The notes under the pieces are model-generated. The model worked only from the letters and a program-made list of their open reading frames with translations. It did not search any database and had not been told where the DNA came from. From contig PMAM01000068.1 in NCBI GenBank assembly GCA_003152595.1, positions 1 through 5,718 of the forward strand: 5,718 nucleotides of DNA. The letters run 5' to 3'. Numbering within the stretch: position 1 is the stretch's first letter; every line of letters begins with the position of its first letter. This stretch comes from Acidobacterium sp. (GTDB lineage: Bacteria; Acidobacteriota; Terriglobia; Terriglobales; Acidobacteriaceae). The position numbers and the translations under genes are program-made. Positions 1 to 4,251 of the stretch are shown here, piece after piece.

Positions 1-1006
1 AGCGCATGCCGGGGTTGTCGATGAGGAGTTTGAGCTGTACGGTTTCGATGTCGCGCTTGCGGCGGCTGACGTCGCGCTGGGTGGCGAAGGCGGCTTCAGC
101 GGCTTTGGCGATGACGGTGCCGGAGACGGTAGCGCCGCTGGGCATGACGACGCGGAGCTTGTCGCCGAGTTGGACCGCGTCCGCTTCGGTTTCGGGCAGC
201 GGAGCATAAACCCAGGTTTGGGAGAGATCGACGACCGTGACAATGGGAGTGGCCGGCGAGACGACTTCGCCTTGCCGTGCGGCCCATACATTCACGATTC
301 CGGTCACCGGCGAAACAACCCGCGCATAGCCGAGTTGCACCTGCGCCTGATCGAGCAGGTCCTGAGCATTGTGGACGTCGGCCCGGTTCGCCGCGACGGT
401 CTTTGCCGCGGCCTGAGTCTGGAGCAGGTTGGCCTGAGCTGTCTTCAGCGAGGCTTCCGCAGCCGCGACATTTTCGCGCGCGGAATCGACAGCCGCTTTG
501 GCTGCGTTGAGGCTGGTCACCATCTCGTCGCGCGTCTGTTCGCTGGTCACGCCCGCCTGAGCCAGGGCAACGGCACGCCTCGTGTCGGCATCCTGATGCT
601 CGTACTGCGCCTGCGACTGTGCCAGCGCCGCCTTCGCAACGCGCAGCTGTGCTTCTGCCGCGGTCACCTGGCTGGCCGTGTCGCCACGCGTCTGTTGTTC
701 CGTGTCGCGTGATCCGGCCAGCTTGTCTCGCTGCCCGGCGACCGTCGCCGCCGCAGCATTGCGCTCCGCGGCAAGATCCTGAGCTTCAATGGTGGCGACC
801 AGTTGGCCGGCGGTCACCTTCTGCCCCTCTTCAACATCCAGAGATGCAATCCGGCCTTGAATCCGGGAGCTGACGATCACCTCGTTCGCGTCAACCGTGC
901 CGATCAGCTGCAGGTCGCTGCTGTGATTCGTCGAGAACAAATACCAGACCAGGGCCACGACGAGCAGCACGGCCATGACGATAAAGATTCGGTTCCGTGG
1001 TTTCAT
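1..1006 (-). CDS. HlyD-family periplasmic adaptor (membrane fusion) protein, C-terminus cut by window edge
   Basis: I translated the minus strand from the ATG at 1006-1004; the frame stays open for 335 codons to the left edge. Seen: one N-terminal membrane helix (about residues 7-25, rich in I/V/L), then a lipoyl-like half (about 35-75, with the G-R-I-A-S-L-D-V-E-E-G-Q-K-V turn), a long Ala/Gln-rich coiled-coil hairpin (about 78-220), the second lipoyl half (about 225-260, SPVTGIVN then QGEVV) and a beta-barrel (about 262-335). The order and the phrase RDIETVQLKLLIDNP are typical of EmrA/YbhG-type HlyD adaptors, usually about 350-380 residues, so probably only a few dozen residues are missing. 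In this family the protein links an inner-membrane ABC or MFS exporter to an outer-membrane channel; which one is unknown because the next gene is outside. Its ATG overlaps the TetR stop (TCAT at 1003-1006), and GGAGAG (1021-1016) gives a ribosome-binding site 9 nt upstream, so translational coupling is likely. Substrate cannot be inferred. Confidence 0.93.
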   Translation of the reverse strand, partial: MKPRNRIFIVMAVLLVVALVWYLFSTNHSSDLQLIGTVDANEVIVSSRIQGRIASLDVEEGQKVTAGQLVATIEAQDLAAERNAAAATVAGQRDKLAGSRDTEQQTRGDTASQVTAAEAQLRVAKAALAQSQAQYEHQDADTRRAVALAQAGVTSEQTRDEMVTSLNAAKAAVDSARENVAAAEASLKTAQANLLQTQAAAKTVAANRADVHNAQDLLDQAQVQLGYARVVSPVTGIVNVWAARQGEVVSPATPIVTVVDLSQTWVYAPLPETEADAVQLGDKLRVVMPSGATVSGTVIAKAAEAAFATQRDVSRRKRDIETVQLKLLIDNPGMR

Positions 1007-1719
1007 GCGGTCTTTCTCTCCGGAACAGCGTTTTCCGGGATGGGAATTGCGGCCAGCACAGCTTTCGCCAGTTTCGCGCCGCGTTTGCGGTCGGTAAAGA
1101 TGGTCTGGCCGAGGTATTCAATGGCGGCGGTGCGACGGTCGGCCATCGCGCCGGCTTCAAGGGGATCAGAAGCGGTGACGAGACGAACCATGGGCGAACT
1201 GAGGAAGTAGAAAACGTTGGCGCCGAGAGCGGCGTACATCATCTGCATGGGATCGACATTGCAGAGCTCGCCGGATCGAATTCCGTCGGCGATGAGTTGA
1301 AGAGAGCGGCCCCACATAGGCTCGAAGGCATTTTTCGCGATGATGCGCATGGCGTTGGATTGGCCGGTGCGGAAGCGGACCATCTCCTGCTGCATGAGGG
1401 CATGAAATCCGTGGTGGGAGAGATGGCGGTCGAAATGCTGGAGGACGAGGCGGAGGACGCGCTCTCCGGGGCTGCAGTCCAGGCCGAGCACTGCAAGGGC
1501 GTCGCCGGCGACTTTGCCAGCCACTTCTTCGAGGGCGGCGGCGTAGAGGGCTTCCTTATCGCGGAAGTAGTAGTAGAGCAGGGCCTTGTTGACGCGGGCT
1601 GAAGTGGCGATGGCGCTGGTGCGAGCGCCGGCGAGGCCGTGTTCGCTGAATTCGCGGATGGCGGCGTGGAGGATGCGGTCGCGGGAATTGTCGGTGCGAT
1701 GGGAATGGGTATGAGCCAT
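1003..1719 (-). CDS. TetR/AcrR-family transcriptional repressor
   Basis: A 238-residue protein. Residues about 14-60 form the TetR N-terminal DNA-binding domain: a first helix (RILHAAIREFSEHG), then a helix-turn-helix (about 33-52, TSAIATSARVNKALLYYYF) ending in the family's hallmark LYYYF-x-x-K-E-A-L-Y. The C-terminal two thirds is helical and Met-rich (MQQEMVRFRTG, DPMQMMYAALGANVFYF), as expected for a ligand-binding and dimerisation domain; the ligand is unknown. It is somewhat longer than a typical TetR protein (about 200 residues), with a basic and hydrophobic tail. It is the first gene of an operon with the HlyD adaptor (4-nt ATGA overlap), the arrangement seen for local repressors of efflux systems such as Escherichia coli CecR with YbhG. 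The start at 1719 is the first ATG after the palindromic operator. No Shine-Dalgarno is visible before it, so a leaderless or very short leader transcript is possible. Autorepression through the palindromes at 1723-1752 is the natural inference. Confidence 0.93.
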   Translation of the reverse strand: MAHTHSHRTDNSRDRILHAAIREFSEHGLAGARTSAIATSARVNKALLYYYFRDKEALYAAALEEVAGKVAGDALAVLGLDCSPGERVLRLVLQHFDRHLSHHGFHALMQQEMVRFRTGQSNAMRIIAKNAFEPMWGRSLQLIADGIRSGELCNVDPMQMMYAALGANVFYFLSSPMVRLVTASDPLEAGAMADRRTAAIEYLGQTIFTDRKRGAKLAKAVLAAIPIPENAVPERKTA

Positions 1720-1722
1720 TGA

Positions 1723-1752
1723 TTGACTGGTTAGTCAAACTAACCGGTTAGT
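1723..1752. promoter_or_regulatory. Tandem palindromic operator, probably bound by the adjacent TetR repressor
   Basis: Two adjacent inverted repeats lie between the divergent repressor and YD-repeat genes. The first, TTGACTGGTTAGTCAA (1723-1738), has 6-bp arms around GGTT; the second, ACTAACCGGTTAGT (1739-1752), is a perfect 14-bp palindrome. The block also contains an 11-bp direct repeat GGTTAGTCAAA (1729-1739 and 1746-1756), so each site shares a GGTTAGTCAA half. Its edge is only 3 nt upstream of the repressor ATG, where binding would block transcription or initiation. TTGACT hexamers inside it resemble -35 elements in both directions, but I see no convincing -10 partner. Assignment to this TetR is inferred from symmetry and position. 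Confidence 0.75.
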
Positions 1753-1795
1753 CAAAGTCTAAGCCCATCGGCCCCTTCTGGCAAGCACATCGTTT

Positions 1796-3016
1796 GTGGG
1801 ATTGGTGCACGACGATCGCGAGCCCGATACTCCGCTCATGGTCCCCGCGCCCGTGCAGGTGGAAAAGGCAGCGCGCCGGAGCGCCACGCAGACGGTTCTC
1901 GGCTGGAGCCTGATTGCCGGGACAATCATCGCGGTCGCTGTGGCGATGAAGAATGCCCAGCCCCACGCCGCCCGGATTCGCGCCGAAGATGTCGCCCGAG
2001 CCACGATTCCTCCCCGCCTGGATGGCACGCACCCCTGTGTTTTCGCCACCGTCGAAGGAGGCGGGATCCGGACGCAACTGGGGCGGTGCGCGACGCCGGT
2101 CTCCCAGCAAATGGAGATGGACCGTTTTGAAGTGGATCTGCGGTATGGGGTCTTTCTTCTGAAGCAGACCGATCTGGCCGTGGCCGATGGCGTGCCGGTG
2201 CCGTTGACGCGCACGTATGCATCGCAGGACTGGGGAACGCCGAGTCATATTCATGCCTTCGGGCTGAACAGCAGCCACAACTGGGATATTGCTCCCACCG
2301 GAACGCGCTGGCCCTACACCTACATGACGCTGATGTTTCCGGACAGCGACTTCCTCTATTTCCGGCGGATTTCAGCGGGCACTGGCTTTGCCGATGCCGT
2401 TTACATGCACACGGAAACGGCAACGCCGTTCTACGGAGCGACGATTGCCTGGAACGGAGACGGCTGGACACTGCGACGGGCCGACGGATCCGAGATGCAG
2501 TTTCCCGAAGCCTATGCGGCAAAGAACCTGGCGCAATGCGCAGCTTATGCGATGAAGGACGAAGCAGGACGCGTAATCCATTTGGAGCGCGGTGGCCAGC
2601 GCAACCTGCAGGAGATTCGCACCGAGCACGGCCACTGGATTCGGTTTGGCTACGACGACGACGCGAGGATCACGCAGGCAGAAGACGATGCCGGGGGGTT
2701 CGCCCGCTACGGGTACAACAACGACGGACTTCTTGCCTGGGTGGTGCGGGCTTCCGGCAAGGAGCGCACCTACGAGTACCAGGGTGCGCTGATGACGGCG
2801 GTTCTGAACGAGCAGGGAAGGGTGCTGGTCCGCAACCAGTACCTCTCGGGAACTCTGGTGCGGCAGGACTTTGCCAACGGTGACAGCTACACCTACGACT
2901 ACGAGCCGGCTGCTTCTGGCCAGTACATGGAGCGAGTGGTGGTGACTCTGCCGGATCAAAGCCAGCAGCAGATTCAGGTCAGCGATACGGTTCCGGCATT
3001 TCTCCGCGGACAATAA
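1796..3016 (+). CDS. Membrane-anchored short RHS/YD-repeat protein
   Basis: A 406-residue protein if the GTG at 1796 is used. TTG (1802), GTG (1805) and ATG (1838, residue 15) are alternatives; none has a clear ribosome-binding site, and the in-frame TAA at 1760 limits the 5' end. Seen: a basic stretch (VEKAARR) before one hydrophobic helix (about residues 34-51), predicting N-terminus inside and the rest exported. Residues about 107-165 resemble the conserved N-terminal region of RHS-type proteins (DLRYGVFLLKQTDLAV then VPLTRTY). Residues about 278-385 hold roughly five units of about 20 residues of YD-repeat type (RFGYDDDARI, RYGYNNDGLL, RTYEYQGALM, NQYLSGTLVR, YTYDYEP). It ends soon after the last unit. 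Full RHS proteins are usually much longer, with a closed beta-cage, a DPxGL-type cleavage motif and a variable toxin tip; none is present. Role unknown; a cell-surface or envelope function is possible. It diverges from the TetR gene across 76 bp containing the operator, so co-regulation is possible. The stop converges on the small membrane-protein gene, 38 bp away. Confidence 0.88.
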   Translation: MGLVHDDREPDTPLMVPAPVQVEKAARRSATQTVLGWSLIAGTIIAVAVAMKNAQPHAARIRAEDVARATIPPRLDGTHPCVFATVEGGGIRTQLGRCATPVSQQMEMDRFEVDLRYGVFLLKQTDLAVADGVPVPLTRTYASQDWGTPSHIHAFGLNSSHNWDIAPTGTRWPYTYMTLMFPDSDFLYFRRISAGTGFADAVYMHTETATPFYGATIAWNGDGWTLRRADGSEMQFPEAYAAKNLAQCAAYAMKDEAGRVIHLERGGQRNLQEIRTEHGHWIRFGYDDDARITQAEDDAGGFARYGYNNDGLLAWVVRASGKERTYEYQGALMTAVLNEQGRVLVRNQYLSGTLVRQDFANGDSYTYDYEPAASGQYMERVVVTLPDQSQQQIQVSDTVPAFLRGQ

Positions 3017-3054
3017 GGCCTGTTGACGGCTGCCGGATGCTTTTGGGACGTGCC

Positions 3055-3306
3055 TCAGGGATGACCCAGCGGCCGCGCACTATCCTCGCCCGACGCCTCG
3101 GGCTTCGGGCGCCTGTCCGAATACCTGCCCAGCAGAAACATGCTCAGCCCGAAAACCAGCATCACCAGTCCCCAGATGAGGTTGATATCCATTCCGGCGG
3201 AGCGCTGGTAGATGTCGCTGCCGCGCGTGACGAGGCCGTAGACGGAGAGCATGATGCCGATGATCAGGAACATCAGTCCGAGCGGGATGCGGAGATCGAG
3301 ACTCAT
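3055..3306 (-). CDS. Small two-helix membrane protein of unknown function
   Basis: An 83-residue protein. Helix 1 is about residues 7-26 (IPLGLMFLIIGIMLSVYGLV) and helix 2 about 43-60 (LIWGLVMLVFGLSMFLLG), joined by a short polar loop (TRGSDIYQRSAGMD) and followed by a charged tail (RYSDRRPKPEASGED). The basic RYSDRR after helix 2 suggests the C-terminus is cytoplasmic and the protein a hairpin. The start is supported by GAGG (3317-3314) 7 nt before the ATG at 3306. I do not recognise a named domain; the opening MSLDLRIPLG and the short symmetric build look like a conserved small membrane protein rather than a random frame. It lies downstream of the symporter on the same strand but about 950 bp away, so co-transcription is doubtful. 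It converges with the YD-repeat gene; no clear terminator separates their ends. Confidence 0.8.
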   Translation of the reverse strand: MSLDLRIPLGLMFLIIGIMLSVYGLVTRGSDIYQRSAGMDINLIWGLVMLVFGLSMFLLGRYSDRRPKPEASGEDSARPLGHP

Positions 3307-3791
3307 TTTTTAACCTCGGGGGTGTAACGCCGCGGTTCTTTTGGAGACTTTACGGTACGACTGAAGTCGTGGCCCGCTACAAAAGCGCGAGGGGTGAAAC
3401 TCTTTTTTCTTCGATGTGGAATCGTTGCGGGTGACGAGCCTGCGGAAAAGGTGACGGGGAGAGTTGAGGGGATGCTTTCCCAGAGTGGGACAGGACGGTA
3501 CTTTGGGGATGAGCGCGTCGACGAATGGTGTTGATGTTCGGGTGAGAAAGGCTCTAGCTTCTTGCTGTGGGGTGAACCTGGCCTGGGCTGCATTGGGGCT
3601 GTTTTTGCTTTCGCAGGCTGTGAAGGGGTGCCTGATGCAAAGGCGGCTGGTGCGGATGATCGCAAGCCGACGCTGGCAGCGGCCGCCGGAGTGGGGCACT
3701 CATTGATTCTTGTACCAATAGAAAGGCGGGTGGTGTGGGTGACACGGAGATTGTCGCGAAATGTAGCAGTCACAGTCACAGATACTCGTTC
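3307..3791. other. Intergenic stretch without a convincing gene
   Basis: About 480 bases with open frames on both strands but none I accept. The longest, minus-strand 3779-3303 (158 codons, GTG start), is dominated by Pro, Ser, Ala, Thr, Lys and Arg, shows no domain or membrane segment, and has no good ribosome-binding site; its stop happens to overlap the next ATG. The stretch contains the CGACT-type palindrome at 3357-3370, a T run at about 3411-3416 without a strong stem, and the ribosome-binding site of the small membrane-protein gene at its left end. It may carry that gene's promoter, which I could not place. It could also be decayed coding DNA. Confidence 0.6.
3357..3370. repeat. Short palindromic element (ACGACT-GA-AGTCGT)
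   Basis: Six-base arms ACGACT (3357-3362) and AGTCGT (3365-3370) flank a 2-base centre, followed by GGCCCGCTAC. From memory, elements of the form CACGACTTCAGTCGTG followed by GGC are scattered through intergenic DNA of some acidobacteria, so this is probably a dispersed REP-like repeat. Only one copy is in the window, so the dispersed nature cannot be shown here. Confidence 0.5.
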
Positions 3792-3839
3792 TTATCTGAA
3801 GATGAAGTTGAGGCAGAGCTCACTTCGCTTTTCAGCTCG
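3792..3839 (-). pseudogene. Possible remnant of a symporter 3' end (LCLNFIFR-stop)
   Basis: Read on the minus strand, codons 3815-3792 give Cys-Leu-Asn-Phe-Ile-Phe-Arg-stop (TAA). The intact symporter ends Gly-Leu-Asn-Phe-Ile-Phe-Arg-stop (TAG) at 4275-4252. Across LNFIFR the only DNA differences are CTC versus CTG (Leu) and AAC versus AAT (Asn), both synonymous. Upstream of this tail the frame reads RAEKRSEL with no further membrane-like sequence, and is closed by the TAG of the small upstream gene at 3842-3840. It is therefore at most a stump, not a working gene. Chance similarity over such a short stretch cannot be excluded. Confidence 0.4.
3793..3812 (-). repeat. Direct repeat, distal copy of the symporter end
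   Basis: TATCTGAAGATGAAGTTGAG on the plus strand. It matches 4253-4272 at 18 of 20 positions, including 14 identical bases in a row (3793-3806), in the same orientation and exactly 460 bp away. Similarity fades on the low-coordinate side (about 4 of the next 12 bases) and weakens to 7 of 12 on the other (3807-3818). Confidence 0.6.
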
Positions 3840-4163
3840 CTAAAAGTCAATGTTTTTGAAAATAATCCGCTCGGAATTTCCGCTGCTCCAAAACTGCGAT
3901 ATATGGAGCCTGAGTTGCGACTTTAGCGATCGAGGACCTGATCCGTCCGACGTGATACGGTCGATGCTCACGCAAAGCGTGCGTGCCGGGCTTTCTCCCT
4001 GCTTGCATATCTTGAAGCCTCTGCCAGCGAGTTCGCTCGTGTCCGTTCCTTGCTCGGGTCCCGCACAGAGCACGGATGTCTCTTTCGTCTCTTCTGATAT
4101 TTCTGACAGCATTTCGTTGATTAATCCAGTCATCCATCCCGCTTCATTCTGATTGGCGATCAT
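3840..4163 (-). CDS. Small hypothetical protein (107 residues) with strong ribosome-binding site
   Basis: I choose the ATG at 4163-4161 because AAAGGAG (4179-4173) lies 9 nt upstream, the best ribosome-binding site in the window; the longer 128-residue frame from 4226 has no such support. The protein starts with a polar, amphipathic segment (MIANQNEAGWMTGLINEM, then an acidic LSEISEETKET), has three cysteines (about residues 33, 53 and 66), and ends in a basic, Ser-rich part (SLKSQLRLHISQFW). No signal peptide, membrane helix or known motif is visible and I do not recognise a family. Codon third positions are much less GC-rich than in the neighbours, and 153 of the 300 bases 3841-4140 are G or C against 120 of 180 in three symporter lines I counted. 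This fits either acquired DNA or a chance frame. It sits 88 bp downstream of the symporter, between the two direct-repeat copies, and ends in TAG at 3842-3840. Confidence 0.45.
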   Translation of the reverse strand: MIANQNEAGWMTGLINEMLSEISEETKETSVLCAGPEQGTDTSELAGRGFKICKQGESPARTLCVSIDRITSDGSGPRSLKSQLRLHISQFWSSGNSERIIFKNIDF

Positions 4164-4172
4164 TTGAGTCTT

Positions 4173-4179
4173 CTCCTTT
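4173..4179 (-). promoter_or_regulatory. Ribosome-binding site deciding the small gene's start
   Basis: AAAGGAG on the minus strand, with GGAG at 4176-4173 and a 9-nt spacer to the ATG at 4163. It is the main reason for treating the small frame at 4163-3840 as a candidate gene and for rejecting the upstream ATG at 4226. Confidence 0.6.
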
Positions 4180-4251
4180 GAGACGTCCAAGATCTGACGA
4201 TGGCACATCTCCGAATTCCCCGCCATAAGAATCGGCAGCGACCGCTCTTCG

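Noticed and set aside
170..712. Plus-strand frame of 180 codons opposite the adaptor gene
   Set aside because: Antisense to a clear HlyD protein; Arg/Gly/Leu-rich shadow translation.
997..1602. Plus-strand frame of 201 codons opposite the repressor gene
   Set aside because: Antisense to a clear TetR protein with no recognisable motif of its own.
2372..3013. Minus-strand frame of 213 codons opposite the YD-repeat gene
   Set aside because: Val/Leu/Arg-rich shadow of Tyr/Asp/Asn codons; no domain.
3393..3416. GAG...CTC followed by a T run on the plus strand, as a terminator for the YD-repeat gene
   Set aside because: Stem of only about 3 bp and nearly 400 bp beyond the stop codon.
3303..3779. 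Minus-strand frame of 158 codons whose stop overlaps the small membrane-protein ATG
   Set aside because: GTG start without a ribosome-binding site, biased Pro/Ser/Lys composition, no domain, and it runs through a palindromic repeat; the ATGA overlap is probably coincidental.
3763..3782. Tandem CACAGT units
   Set aside because: Only about two copies of 6 bp; too short to be meaningful.
3847..4137. Alternative minus-strand frame of 96 codons overlapping the small hypothetical gene
   Set aside because: No ribosome-binding site, and the competing frame has a near-ideal one.
4237..4246. AGCG-AC-CGCT hairpin just after the symporter stop, as a terminator
   Set aside because: Only a 4-bp stem and no T run on the minus strand after it.
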